Shown piece after piece: positions 1-8,193 of a stretch of 64,000 nucleotides of DNA (position 1 is the stretch's first letter; every line of letters starts with the position of its first letter). Source of the DNA: Clostridium sp. CAG:678. Lineage in GTDB: Bacteria > Bacillota > Clostridia > Oscillospirales > Acutalibacteraceae. Under the pieces are notes generated by a model. The model did no database searches, was not told the DNA's origin, and was given only the letters and a program-made list of their open reading frames with translations. The DNA lies in assembly GCA_000431535.1 (NCBI GenBank), contig HF991825.1:210126-274125 (forward strand). The letters run 5' to 3'. A program made the position numbers and the translations under genes.

Positions 1-162
1 ATCGCGGTTGACGTTCTCGGCGGTCAGTCCGCGGCAACCTATCCTGTTGTTACGGTAGAGGATAGCTTTAAAGTGGTCAATACGGATGTTGCCTCACAGC
101 TCGGCATAACAATACCGGATTCCATGAGTGATGTTCAGAAAGTTACCACTTCAGTCGAATAA
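1..162 (+). CDS. ABC transporter substrate-binding protein, C-terminal end (partial)
   Basis: The window opens inside this reading frame, which ends at a TAA at 160-162 after 53 visible residues. The tail reads as the last strands of a type I periplasmic-binding fold, with the phrase LGITIPDSM that is typical of the TrpX-like/PF04392 substrate-binding proteins partnering the permease and ATPase encoded at 2615-4298. I infer that it is the extracellular lipoprotein receptor of that importer. The signal peptide and ligand pocket lie outside the window, so the ligand cannot be judged. A terminator follows at once, and an opposite-strand glycosyltransferase separates it from its presumed partner genes. 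Confidence 0.7.
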   Translation: MAVDVLGGQSAATYPVVTVEDSFKVVNTDVASQLGITIPDSMSDVQKVTTSVE

Positions 163-177
163 GATTATACATGAAAC

Positions 178-213
178 AAACCGCCTGCGTCTTAAACGCA
201 GGCGGTTTTTGTT
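178..213 (+). terminator. Rho-independent terminator after the substrate-binding protein gene
   Basis: A 10-11 bp GC-rich stem (181-190 with 196-205, five-base loop) is followed by a T-run. It lies 18 bases after the stop codon and separates this gene from the convergent glycosyltransferase. Confidence 0.85.
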
Positions 214-232
214 GTGCAAAATCTATGCGCCA

Positions 233-2263
233 TTATTTCTTTTTAAATAACCGTTTCACTTTTTTTAAAAGCGGGTAAACAGACCATTTTTCAAGCCTTT
301 TAATCTGCTTTGTTTTTTCTGATTTTTCTTTATATGTCTTTTGCAGTTTGGCGTTCAGCTCTGATTTTTCTTTGTAGGTCTGCTGCAGTTTAGCGTTGAT
401 TTCGGATTTGTCCCTGTATGCCTTGTTCAGTTTAAAATTGATGTTGCGGTATTCCGCAGTGGTGTATTTGCACATGGCAGAGCGTTCTCCGGCAGCGGCA
501 ATAAAACAGCAGAGGGATATAGTGTCGCGAATGCCGCTCTGTTCTTCCGGGCTGCATCCGCCGCTTTCTTTCGTCTCATATTCCCGCAGAGTCTTGCACA
601 GTGCAACAATGTGCTTAAAGATCGCGGTGGCAAAATCATACCGGTCTTTGTTTGCTTCGTATTCTTTGATCACTTCAAGAACGGTGTATGCAAGCGCCTG
701 AACTGTTTTCATATTCTTTTCTGCGGTCATTTCTGCATGTTCACGCACACGCTTTTGGTAGAAAGCGTCCGGCAAAACGGTGATTCTGCCCGCTCTTGTA
801 ATCAACTTATATGTGTACAGATTCTCTTCCATGATTTTCAACTGCGGAAAAGCAACATCGTTTTCAATCAGGTAATCCCGCCTTGCAAACTGCATGCCGG
901 GGTGCGTAATCATCCCAACGGAGCTTTGCAGCAGAATAAACAGTTGTTCGCCGGTGTAGATGTTTGGAAATACTTCCCGTCTTGCATAGCCTGTTTTGTA
1001 TTGCGGCGCCCTTTCCTCAAGTTCTTTTGATTCGTAAAATGCCTTTCCTTCAAAAAGTATGCAGTCCAAGTCTCCGTCTTCCGCACAGGTGTATAATTTT
1101 TTATAGCAGCCGGGATCCAGCAGGTCACCGCTGTTCAGAAAATGAATGTATTTGCCCTGCGCTTTGGTCACACCGTAATTTTTCTCGTATGCCGTGCCGC
1201 GGTTCTCTCCGAAATATGCTGAAATGTTTTCATATTTGTCAGCATATTCGCGAATCCTATCCGCTGTGGAATCCGTGGAGCCGTCATCAATCAAAATGAT
1301 TTCAAAATCTTTAAAGGTCTGGCGTAAAACGGAGTCGATCGTTTCTTTCAAATACTGCTCGGCATTATAGCACGGCATGATTACGGATATGCCGTATTTT
1401 TCTTTTCTTGGCGGTTGGCCGCTGCCGTAAAGGGAACGGTAATAATGGGTCCATTCATACGCAAGGGCAGCGTCCGGCTCTTTCCACGGCTTGTTTTTGG
1501 AAGCGTAATGCAGAATCGCCGTGTCCTGAAATACTTCCGTCTTGGTATTGAAATCGGTGCCGTAAAATTTATTTATATCCTCGGCATCCCATTTGTTTCC
1601 GGCCCGTTCAAGCCCCAGAGACTGAAAGTTGTATTTGATTGGCAGCAGTTTTGTTTTGCCGTCAAAAACAAGGTTGAAAACATTTTGATCCATAAGCGAG
1701 GAATCCGCAAGATTTCTTTTTGTTTCAATCAGGACTTCGCTTATGTGATCCTCACGCATCTTTTTCAGGTTAAGCAGCATAACGCCGCTGTTAAAATAGT
1801 TTTCAACGCAGGAATTAAAACTGCTTTTCCAGTACATCTTGCTGGTGTCCACTACCGCGGCTGCATAATTTTCCTCAAGTTCGGTAAAGTAAAGTTCCCG
1901 AAGATCGGTTTTTACAACCAGATCACCGTCCAGATACAGGATTCTGTCTAACTGGGGGAAAAGTTCCGGTATGATAAATTTCAGAAGGGCGGAAAGCGAC
2001 GCCACGCAGATGGAATCCGCACGGAAATTGTGCAAACCGTTAAATCTTTTCTCCGCATCCTCTCTGATTATATTTATGCAAACGCCGTTTTGTTCAAAAT
2101 CCTTGAATTTCTTCTCAGATTCTTCCGAAAGGTTTGAGGTGATGATATAAAAATTATATTGTTCCTCACCCTTATTCGTGATCATAGAATGGATCGCTAC
2201 GGAAGTCGGCATTATATAATTGTCGTCCGTTATCATACAGATGTTTACCGCTGAATTTTCCAT
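233..2263 (-). CDS. Two-domain glycosyltransferase (GT8 + GT2) with coiled C-terminus
   Basis: This 676-residue protein carries two glycosyltransferase domains. Residues 1-275 form a GT8 domain with the DGD metal/nucleotide-sugar motif at 112-114 and the C-terminal HYASKNKPW hallmark near 252-260. Residues 291 to about 520 form a GT2 domain starting ISVIMPCYNAEQYL, with IDDGSTD at 325-331. The last 75 residues are charged and repetitive: an approximately 14-residue unit containing AKLQxTYKEKSE occurs about three times, then a very basic tail (coiled coil or membrane/surface association, inferred). The start at 2263 is chosen because GGAGG lies six bases upstream; an ATG ten codons earlier lacks a site. 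It probably decorates a surface glycan or protein; donor and acceptor are unknown. Confidence 0.85.
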   Translation of the reverse strand: MENSAVNICMITDDNYIMPTSVAIHSMITNKGEEQYNFYIITSNLSEESEKKFKDFEQNGVCINIIREDAEKRFNGLHNFRADSICVASLSALLKFIIPELFPQLDRILYLDGDLVVKTDLRELYFTELEENYAAAVVDTSKMYWKSSFNSCVENYFNSGVMLLNLKKMREDHISEVLIETKRNLADSSLMDQNVFNLVFDGKTKLLPIKYNFQSLGLERAGNKWDAEDINKFYGTDFNTKTEVFQDTAILHYASKNKPWKEPDAALAYEWTHYYRSLYGSGQPPRKEKYGISVIMPCYNAEQYLKETIDSVLRQTFKDFEIILIDDGSTDSTADRIREYADKYENISAYFGENRGTAYEKNYGVTKAQGKYIHFLNSGDLLDPGCYKKLYTCAEDGDLDCILFEGKAFYESKELEERAPQYKTGYARREVFPNIYTGEQLFILLQSSVGMITHPGMQFARRDYLIENDVAFPQLKIMEENLYTYKLITRAGRITVLPDAFYQKRVREHAEMTAEKNMKTVQALAYTVLEVIKEYEANKDRYDFATAIFKHIVALCKTLREYETKESGGCSPEEQSGIRDTISLCCFIAAAGERSAMCKYTTAEYRNINFKLNKAYRDKSEINAKLQQTYKEKSELNAKLQKTYKEKSEKTKQIKRLEKWSVYPLLKKVKRLFKKK

Positions 2264-2334
2264 AATTCCTCCGTTTTTATCTATGTTGGTCAAAGCGCCG
2301 CTTATCCATGATGCGGCAAATTCTGTTACTCTTT

Positions 2335-2363
2335 ATACTACCATATGCCGGTTGGAATTTCAA
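2335..2363 (-). promoter_or_regulatory. Promoter of the GT8-GT2 glycosyltransferase
   Basis: On the minus strand, TTGAAA (2363-2358) is separated by 17 bases from TAGTAT (2340-2335). It lies about 70 bases upstream of the chosen start. Confidence 0.5.
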
Positions 2364-2524
2364 CTTTTACTGCGCGTATAGCGGTTTTTCGTATCGGTTT
2401 TTCACGGCGTATTTCCGTGAAGACTCGGATATCCGTCTGCCCAAGGCGGTTTGCCTGTGCCTTGCTTTATTAGGTTTTGCAGTTTTTCATCCACGGAAAA
2501 CAGGCAAATGCTTTTTATTTTCTA

Positions 2525-2553
2525 TTGAATATTGTTTCGCTTTTTGTTATAAT
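2525..2553 (+). promoter_or_regulatory. Promoter of the ABC permease/ATPase genes
   Basis: TTGAAT (2525-2530), a 17-base spacer and a perfect TATAAT (2548-2553), about 60 bases upstream of the permease start. Confidence 0.7.
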
Positions 2554-2614
2554 TTTTAAGTTAAAACCTATGCATACCCCTAATTAAAAATTTTTATTTT
2601 TCGGATGTGATGAA

Positions 2615-3532
2615 ATGGAAGCTGTCAATATCATAAAAGTTGTGCTGGAGGAGGGGTTTAAATACGCCATTTTAGCGCTTGGCGTATATCTGTCCTACAG
2701 CATATTGGATTTTCCCGATCTTTCTGTGGATGGCACAATGCCCCTTGGCGGTATTGTGTCCTCTATTCTGATCTTTCACGGCATAGATCCGTGGATCAGC
2801 CTGCTTGCCGCTTTTGCCTGCGGCCTTGCGGCAGGGTGTTTAACCGGAGTGCTGCACGTTAAGCTGAAACTTCAGCCGTTGCTGTCCGGTATACTGGTAT
2901 ATACCGTTTTGCTGTCCGTCAATTTGGTGCTGATCAAACTGGGCACGGGCGGTCAGTCCATCGTTTCCGTGTTCGGGAAAAAGACCGTGTTCAATACCGG
3001 CGCGGCAGATCTTCTTCCGCAAACGATCGGCGGCGTAACGGTTAGAAAACTGATCGTGCTGTTCCTGTTTGTGGTTGTTCTTAAAATCCTGATTGATCTT
3101 TATCTGAAAACAAAATCCGGTATGCTGCTGCGCGCCACCGGCTCCAACCAGCAGTATGTTGTGATGCTTGCAAAGAATCCGGGGCTCTCCAAGATCCTTG
3201 GTCTGGCGCTTGCAAACGGCCTAACCGCCGTGAGCGGCGCGATCATTGCCCAGAGTAATGAAACGGCAAACACGCAAATGGGTGTCGGCATGGTTGTATG
3301 CGGCCTTTCCAGCGTGATTATCGGCCTTTCCCTGTTTAAGAAAGTGGGCTTTATGAAAGCCACAACCATGGTGATCCTCGGCACCATCTGTTACAGAGCC
3401 TGCCTCCAGATTGCGGTGGAGATCGGTCTGCCGAGCGATTACAACAGACTTCTGATGGCAGTGTTGTTCGTTTTGGCGATCCTGTTCAGCCGAATGGGCA
3501 AAAAAGCGAAAAGGAGGGAAAAGCATGCTTGA
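2615..3532 (+). CDS. ABC transporter permease (TrpY-like, BPD_transp_2 family)
   Basis: This 305-residue integral membrane protein has about eight hydrophobic segments and ends in a basic cytoplasmic tail (GKKAKRREKHA). The opening YAILALGVYLSYSILDFPD and the phrase SVDGTMPLGG are characteristic of the branched-chain/TrpXYZ-type permeases that work with a substrate-binding lipoprotein and one ATPase. It presumably forms the membrane channel of the importer whose ATPase gene overlaps its last eight bases. It has its own promoter, so the transporter is expressed separately from the substrate-binding gene left of the glycosyltransferase. The substrate (amino acid, nucleoside or other) cannot be told from sequence. 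Confidence 0.85.
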   Translation: MEAVNIIKVVLEEGFKYAILALGVYLSYSILDFPDLSVDGTMPLGGIVSSILIFHGIDPWISLLAAFACGLAAGCLTGVLHVKLKLQPLLSGILVYTVLLSVNLVLIKLGTGGQSIVSVFGKKTVFNTGAADLLPQTIGGVTVRKLIVLFLFVVVLKILIDLYLKTKSGMLLRATGSNQQYVVMLAKNPGLSKILGLALANGLTAVSGAIIAQSNETANTQMGVGMVVCGLSSVIIGLSLFKKVGFMKATTMVILGTICYRACLQIAVEIGLPSDYNRLLMAVLFVLAILFSRMGKKAKRREKHA

Positions 3533-4298
3533 ACTCCGTAATATAACGAAGCGTTTTAATGCCGGCACGGTGGATGAAACCACTGTTTTTGACGGCTTTG
3601 ATTTTAAAGTGGAAGACGGCGATTTCGTTTCCGTTATCGGTTCTAACGGCAGCGGCAAAACCACGCTGCTCAACCTGATCTGCGGATCCCTGCACCCGGA
3701 CGAAGGTAAGATTATCTTTAATGACCGGGATATCACAAATGTTTCCGAATATAAACGCGCCAAGATCATAGGCCGTGTTTTTCAGGATCCTAAAATGGGC
3801 ACCTGCCCGGATCTGACTATACTGGAGAATATGGCGCTTGCAGACAACAAAAACAAGCCTTTCGGGCTTGGCAGGTGTGTGAATAAAAAGCGCATCGAGT
3901 ATTACCGCTCGCTGCTGGAGCAGTGCGACATGGGGCTGGAAAACCGGCTTGGCGTGCAGGTTGGCACACTGTCCGGCGGTCAGCGCCAGGCGCTGGCGCT
4001 TGTTATTGCCAATATGACAGATCTGGATATGCTGATTCTGGATGAGCACATTGCTGCGCTGGATCCCAAATCCTCGGAAAGAGTTATGGAACTGACAGAC
4101 CGCTTGGTGAAAAAGCATAAAATTACCACGCTGATGGTTACGCACAACCTTAGATTTGCCGTTGCGTACGGAAACCGCCTGGTCATGATGCATGAGGGCA
4201 ATACGGTTGTGGATATCCGCGGCGCAGAAAAAGAAAAAGCCCAAGTGGAAGACCTGCTTGCCGTGTTTGACAGGATCAGTATAGAAAAAGGCAATTAA
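3525..4298 (+). CDS. ABC transporter ATP-binding protein (TrpZ-like)
   Basis: This 257-residue cytoplasmic ATPase has Walker A GSNGSGKTT at 39-47, signature LSGGQ at 149-153 and Walker B MLILDE at 169-174. It energises the permease encoded immediately upstream; the genes overlap by eight bases and a GGAGG site lies inside the permease end, so translation is probably coupled. The Walker B context reads LILDEHIAALD where most relatives have LxLDEHTAALD, so this is a family-typical feature with I in place of T. The length is normal for the family. Confidence 0.9.
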   Translation: MLELRNITKRFNAGTVDETTVFDGFDFKVEDGDFVSVIGSNGSGKTTLLNLICGSLHPDEGKIIFNDRDITNVSEYKRAKIIGRVFQDPKMGTCPDLTILENMALADNKNKPFGLGRCVNKKRIEYYRSLLEQCDMGLENRLGVQVGTLSGGQRQALALVIANMTDLDMLILDEHIAALDPKSSERVMELTDRLVKKHKITTLMVTHNLRFAVAYGNRLVMMHEGNTVVDIRGAEKEKAQVEDLLAVFDRISIEKGN

Positions 4299-4318
4299 AC
4301 GGCAGAGGAACTGAAACG

Positions 4319-4945
4319 ATGGATGTGAATGAAAAACTGCATTCCGGTGCGCTCTATCTGCCGGATGATGGGGAAATCATGCAGCTGCAGGAGCAGTGCC
4401 TGGAAAAACTTTACGATTTTAATCAGACCCGCCCGTCAGAGGGCGAAAAACGGCAAAAGATGCTGAAAGATATGTTTGCCGAGATCGGTGAGGAGTGTTA
4501 TATTGAGCCGCCGTTTCACGCAAACTGGGGCGGGCATCACGTGCATTTCGGCAACCGGGTATACGCGAATTTTAACCTGACCCTTGTGGACGATACGCAT
4601 ATCTATGTGGGCGACTGCACAATGATCGGCCCGAATGTTACGGTTGCCACGGCAGGCCATCCGATTGCGCCATGCCTGCGTAAATACGGCGTTCAGTTCA
4701 ATGCGCCGGTTCATATCGGCAAAAACTGCTGGATCGGTGCAGGTGCGCTGATTATGCCCGGTATCACAATCGGCGACAATTCTGTGATCGGCGCGGGCAG
4801 CGTGGTTACAAAGGATGTTCCGGCAAATGTGGTTGCCGTCGGCAACCCGTGCCGTATTCTGCGTGCGATCAATGACGAAGATATGCAGACGTATTTTAGA
4901 GGCAGAAAGATAGATTGGAGCGCCTTTGAAGGCCTTGATCTCTGA
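4319..4945 (+). CDS. Sugar O-acetyltransferase (maltose/galactoside acetyltransferase family)
   Basis: This 208-residue protein has an N-terminal Mac domain (about 5-60) and a left-handed beta-helix built from hexapeptide repeats (about 65-190). The acceptor-site phrases PPFHANWGGHHVHFG and VATAGHPIAP include the catalytic-histidine region. It transfers acetyl from acetyl-CoA to sugar hydroxyls. It begins 20 bases after the ATPase stop with an AGAGGA site, so it is probably the third gene of the transporter transcript. That may hint that the imported solute or a detoxified side product is a sugar, but this is inference only; such enzymes are common orphan neighbours. Confidence 0.85.
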   Translation: MDVNEKLHSGALYLPDDGEIMQLQEQCLEKLYDFNQTRPSEGEKRQKMLKDMFAEIGEECYIEPPFHANWGGHHVHFGNRVYANFNLTLVDDTHIYVGDCTMIGPNVTVATAGHPIAPCLRKYGVQFNAPVHIGKNCWIGAGALIMPGITIGDNSVIGAGSVVTKDVPANVVAVGNPCRILRAINDEDMQTYFRGRKIDWSAFEGLDL

Positions 4946-5075
4946 GCAGCGGCTCACGATATTTTGAATTTTGTTTGGGCAGTTTGCACTCTGAGTAAAA
5001 ATTCACGCGCCGATATTTTGGTTATTTGCACAAAAAACGGCTTATAAAATTATAAATTATGCTTATAGATTCCGT

Positions 5076-5112
5076 CCCCCTTTTCCTATATAATGGTTAT
5101 TAGGAAAGGGGG
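5076..5112 (+). promoter_or_regulatory. gdhA promoter region with inverted repeat around the -10 box
   Basis: A perfect TATAAT (5089-5094) lies between inverted arms CCCCCTTTTCCT (5076-5087) and AGGAAAGGGGG (5102-5112), one base unequal. The right arm also supplies the gdhA ribosome site. No good -35 box is seen at 16-18 bases, consistent with (but not proof of) an activator- or repressor-controlled promoter. Confidence 0.5.
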
Positions 5113-5123
5113 CATTTCATTTT

Positions 5124-6479
5124 ATGAATGCTTATATTGAAAGTGTAATTCAAACAGTGGAAAGGCGGGATAATGCCAAGCCGGAATACATACAGTGTGT
5201 AAAGGAAGTATTCCGCTCGCTGGAAAAGGTGATCGAGGCGCATCCCGAATATGTGGAGGATGATCTGCTGACCCGTATGGTGGAGCCGGACAGACTGATC
5301 ACCTTCCGTATCGCCTGGGTGGATGATGCCGGTAAAACACGTGTAAACAGGGGTTACCGCGTGCAGTTTAACTCCTCCATCGGGCCGTATAAGGGCGGAC
5401 TGCGTTTTCATCCCAGCGTAAATTCCAGTATCATGTATTTCCTCGGCTTTGAGCAGACTTTCAAGAACTCCCTCACCGGTCTGCCTATGGGCGGCGCAAA
5501 GGGCGGTTCTGATTTTGACCCAAGAGGGAAGAGCAAAAATGAAGTGATGCGGTTTTGTCAGGCGTTTATGACGGAACTTTACCGCCATATCGGCCCCAAT
5601 ATAGATGTTCCTGCCGGAGATATTGGCGTCGGTGCAAGAGAGATTGGTTTTCTTTTCGGGCAGTATAAACGCATTACGGATGCTTTTGAAAACGGCGTTA
5701 TTACCGGAAAAGGCATGTCTTACGGCGGCTCCCTCGTCCGCCCGGAAGCAACGGGATTCGGCGCTGTATATTATCTTTGCGAAGTGCTCAAACATGAGCA
5801 CGATACCATAAAAGGCAAGCGCGTTGCCGTATCCGGCTTCGGAAATGTTGCGTGGGGCGCTATCAAAAAACTCAATGAACTCGGCGCCATTCCGCTTACC
5901 ATAAGCGGCCCGAGCGGTTATGTTTATGATAAAGACGGCATCTGCACACCGGAAAAGATCGATTATCTGCTGGAGATGCGTTCCAGCGGAAGAGACAGGG
6001 TGGAGGATTACAGCGATAGATTCCCGTCCGCCGTGTTTATCCCGAATGAGAGCCCGTGGCATATTCAGGATGTGGATATCATCATGCCGTGCGCCACACA
6101 AAATGAGGTGGATCTGGAAGACGCCAAAACGATAGCCGCAAACGGCGTAAAATATTATATTGAAGTTTCGAATATGCCAACAACGGCAGACGCGCTTGAT
6201 TTCCTTATGGAGCAGGAGAATATGATCGTGGCGCCGTCCAAAGCGGTAAACGCGGGCGGTGTTTGTGTCTCCGGCCTTGAAATGAGCCAGAACAGCCAGC
6301 GCCTTTCCTGGTCCTATGAGGAAGTGGACAGAAAACTGCACCAGGCAATGATTGATATTCACAATCATTCGGTAGCCGCGGCGGAAAAATACGGCCTCGG
6401 TTATAATCTGGTTGCCGGCGCCAATATTGCCGGTTTTGAAAAGGTGGCAGAGGCAATGCTTGCGCAGGGAATCTACTGA
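5124..6479 (+). CDS. gdhA: Glutamate dehydrogenase (hexameric, NADP-type)
   Basis: This 451-residue cytoplasmic enzyme interconverts 2-oxoglutarate plus ammonia and glutamate, and is a main ammonia-assimilation route in gut Clostridia. The glutamate-binding segment GPYKGGLRFHPSVN (about 89-102), the catalytic lysine region LPMGGAKGGSDFDP (about 121-134) and the nucleotide-binding GFGNVAWGA (about 238) are all present. Its length of about 450 matches the small hexameric class I family. It is monocistronic between the operator-like promoter and the rimP promoter. NADP rather than NAD use is inferred from overall resemblance to the bacterial biosynthetic enzymes. Confidence 0.95.
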   Translation: MNAYIESVIQTVERRDNAKPEYIQCVKEVFRSLEKVIEAHPEYVEDDLLTRMVEPDRLITFRIAWVDDAGKTRVNRGYRVQFNSSIGPYKGGLRFHPSVNSSIMYFLGFEQTFKNSLTGLPMGGAKGGSDFDPRGKSKNEVMRFCQAFMTELYRHIGPNIDVPAGDIGVGAREIGFLFGQYKRITDAFENGVITGKGMSYGGSLVRPEATGFGAVYYLCEVLKHEHDTIKGKRVAVSGFGNVAWGAIKKLNELGAIPLTISGPSGYVYDKDGICTPEKIDYLLEMRSSGRDRVEDYSDRFPSAVFIPNESPWHIQDVDIIMPCATQNEVDLEDAKTIAANGVKYYIEVSNMPTTADALDFLMEQENMIVAPSKAVNAGGVCVSGLEMSQNSQRLSWSYEEVDRKLHQAMIDIHNHSVAAAEKYGLGYNLVAGANIAGFEKVAEAMLAQGIY

Positions 6480-6504
6480 TCCTGCAATGCGCTAAAAATA
6501 GTGC

Positions 6505-6533
6505 TTGACAATTTCTAATTTATATATTATAGT
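6505..6533 (+). promoter_or_regulatory. Promoter of the rimP-nusA-infB operon
   Basis: TTGACA (6505-6510), 17-base spacer, TATAGT (6528-6533): near-consensus sigma-A promoter, about 90 bases upstream of rimP. It overlaps no gene. Confidence 0.85.
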
Positions 6534-6559
6534 ATTAGCGTAAGAATACAAACGAAAGG

Positions 6560-6618
6560 TGAGAGTGGCAGCAATGCCGCTCTCATATTCTTATAAAGAA
6601 CTTTTTTGAAAAGAGTGG
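6560..6618 (+). promoter_or_regulatory. rimP leader hairpin that could also pair with the ribosome-binding region
   Basis: A 10-bp stem (6560-6569 with 6576-6585, loop AGCAAT) forms in the 5' leader. Its left arm contains AGAGTGG, which recurs at 6612-6618 immediately before the rimP start, so the right arm (GCCGCTCTC) could pair with either copy. This suggests a translational switch; the idea rests on the complementarity alone. Confidence 0.4.
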
Positions 6619-6622
6619 TTTT

Positions 6623-7102
6623 ATGGCGCAAAGTGTTGCGGAAAGAGTCAGGCAGATCGTAGAGCCTTATGCCCGGCAGCTTTCTCTGGAGATTTGGGAT
6701 ATTGTTTATAAAAAAGAGGGCTCAGACTGGTATCTCAGGATCTTTATTGATAAGGACGGCGGTGTAGGCGTGGAGGACTGCGTGGATTTTACGCATCTCA
6801 TCACCAAACCGCTTGACGAAGCAGACCCCATTTCCCAGTCCTATACGCTGGAGGTGTCCTCGCCCGGTATTGAACGGGAACTGAAAGCAGAGTGGCATTT
6901 TAAAAAGTATATCGGTTCGCGTGTGATGCTCAGAACGATCCGCCCCGTAAACGGCGTGCGTGATTTTGCAGGTGTTCTTCAAAATTACGAAGATCAGCAG
7001 ATTACCCTTGCGGCGGACGGCGGCGAGAGCATGACGTTTCAAAAGAAAGAAACATCGTTTGTAAAACTGGATGATTTCGATATAAACGATTTTAATAAGT
7101 AA
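6623..7102 (+). CDS. rimP: Ribosome maturation factor RimP
   Basis: This 159-residue protein helps 30S subunit maturation. Features seen are the N-terminal domain with LEIWDIVYKKEGSDWYLRIF and the C-terminal SH3-like domain; the family phrase YTLEVSSPGIEREL is at about 76-89. First gene of the nusA-infB operon, as in most Firmicutes. There is no clear GGAGG; GAGTGG six bases upstream is a weak site and is the segment that may be sequestered by the leader hairpin. The length is typical. Confidence 0.95.
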   Translation: MAQSVAERVRQIVEPYARQLSLEIWDIVYKKEGSDWYLRIFIDKDGGVGVEDCVDFTHLITKPLDEADPISQSYTLEVSSPGIERELKAEWHFKKYIGSRVMLRTIRPVNGVRDFAGVLQNYEDQQITLAADGGESMTFQKKETSFVKLDDFDINDFNK

Positions 7103-7122
7103 ACAGAAAGGTTGATAGGAAA

Positions 7123-8193
7123 ATGAATAAGGATTTTTTTGAGGCAGTAAGGCTTCTTGTGGAGGAAAAGGATATCCCGGCGGATTACCTTTATGAAAAG
7201 ATCGCCGCGGCGATCGTGGTTGCCGCAAAGCACAATTACGGCGGCAAGGATATCGTGCACTGCGATATTGATCCGGAAAAAGAAAAGATCAAAGTATACG
7301 TAACAAAAAATGTGGTTGAGGAGATCGAAGATCCCGATACCGATATCCTGCTGGAGGACGCGCAGAAAATACGCAAATCCGCAAAAGTGGGCAAAACGAT
7401 CGATATTCCGCTCAAAACCAAGGAGTTCGGCAGAATCATTGCCCAAAACGCAAAGCATGTGATCCGCCAGGGCATCAAAGAGGCGGAAAGAAACAAGCAG
7501 CTTGAAGAGTTCCAGAGCAAGAATCAGGAACTCATCACCGCAAAGGTAAACCGGATCGATCCCGTAACGGGCAGCGCCTCTCTTGAGATCGGCAAGTCGG
7601 TTGCCATTTTGCCGAAAAACGAGCAGATTCCCGGCGAGGAACTGCATGAGGGAGAGAATATAAAAATCTTTGTTGTGGATGTCAAGGAGTCAAACAAAGG
7701 CCCCAAGATCATGATCTCCCGTACCCATCCGGGTCTGGTAAGAAGGCTGTTTGAAACGGAAGTTCCGGAGATCTATGACGGAACGATAGAAATCAAATCC
7801 GTTTCCCGTGAGGCAGGCTCCAGAACGAAGATTGCCGTTTACAGTAAGGATGATGAGATTGATCCCGTCGGCGCGTGCATCGGCCCCAAGGGGCAGAGAG
7901 TTTCCACGATCGTTGACGCGCTGGATGGCGAAAAGATCGATATCGTGAAATACAGCGAGGATATCAGCGAATTTATTTCGGCGGCGCTTGCCCCGGCGGA
8001 TGTCTGCTCTGTGGAGATCCTGGACGAACAGGCAAAATCCTGCCGCGCTACAGTGCCGGATGATCAGCTCAGCCTTGCGATCGGCAACAAGGGCCAGAAT
8101 GTCCGCCTTGCGGCAAAACTTACCGGCTGGAAGATCGATATCAGACCGGAATCCGGTTTCTATGAAGGCACAGGTTCGGGTGAAGACGAATGA
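7123..8193 (+). CDS. nusA: Transcription termination/antitermination factor NusA
   Basis: This 356-residue RNA-polymerase-binding factor modulates pausing, termination and antitermination. The order is an N-terminal polymerase-binding domain (1-130), an S1 domain (about 135-200, with ELHEGENIKIFVVDV), KH1 (PVGACIGPKGQRV) and KH2 (LAIGNKGQNVRLA). It ends after KH2 like other Firmicute NusA proteins and lacks the acidic repeats of Escherichia coli. It follows rimP by 20 bases, and its last four bases (ATGA) overlap ylxR. Confidence 0.95.
   Translation: MNKDFFEAVRLLVEEKDIPADYLYEKIAAAIVVAAKHNYGGKDIVHCDIDPEKEKIKVYVTKNVVEEIEDPDTDILLEDAQKIRKSAKVGKTIDIPLKTKEFGRIIAQNAKHVIRQGIKEAERNKQLEEFQSKNQELITAKVNRIDPVTGSASLEIGKSVAILPKNEQIPGEELHEGENIKIFVVDVKESNKGPKIMISRTHPGLVRRLFETEVPEIYDGTIEIKSVSREAGSRTKIAVYSKDDEIDPVGACIGPKGQRVSTIVDALDGEKIDIVKYSEDISEFISAALAPADVCSVEILDEQAKSCRATVPDDQLSLAIGNKGQNVRLAAKLTGWKIDIRPESGFYEGTGSGEDE

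Larger units (their letters stand above)
2264..2614. other. Divergent intergenic region (351 bp)
   Basis: This region holds back-to-back promoters for the leftward glycosyltransferase and the rightward ABC genes. An 83-codon frame (2308-2559, plus strand) lies in it but has no ribosome site and no recognisable protein, so it is treated as non-coding. The end next to the ABC genes is very AT-rich. Confidence 0.6.

Noticed and set aside
2308-2559. 83-codon plus-strand frame before the permease
   Set aside because: No ribosome site, overlaps both divergent promoters and resembles no protein.
5100-6368. 422-codon minus-strand frame opposite gdhA
   Set aside because: Shadow of the well-supported gdhA gene; no ribosome site and no recognisable protein.
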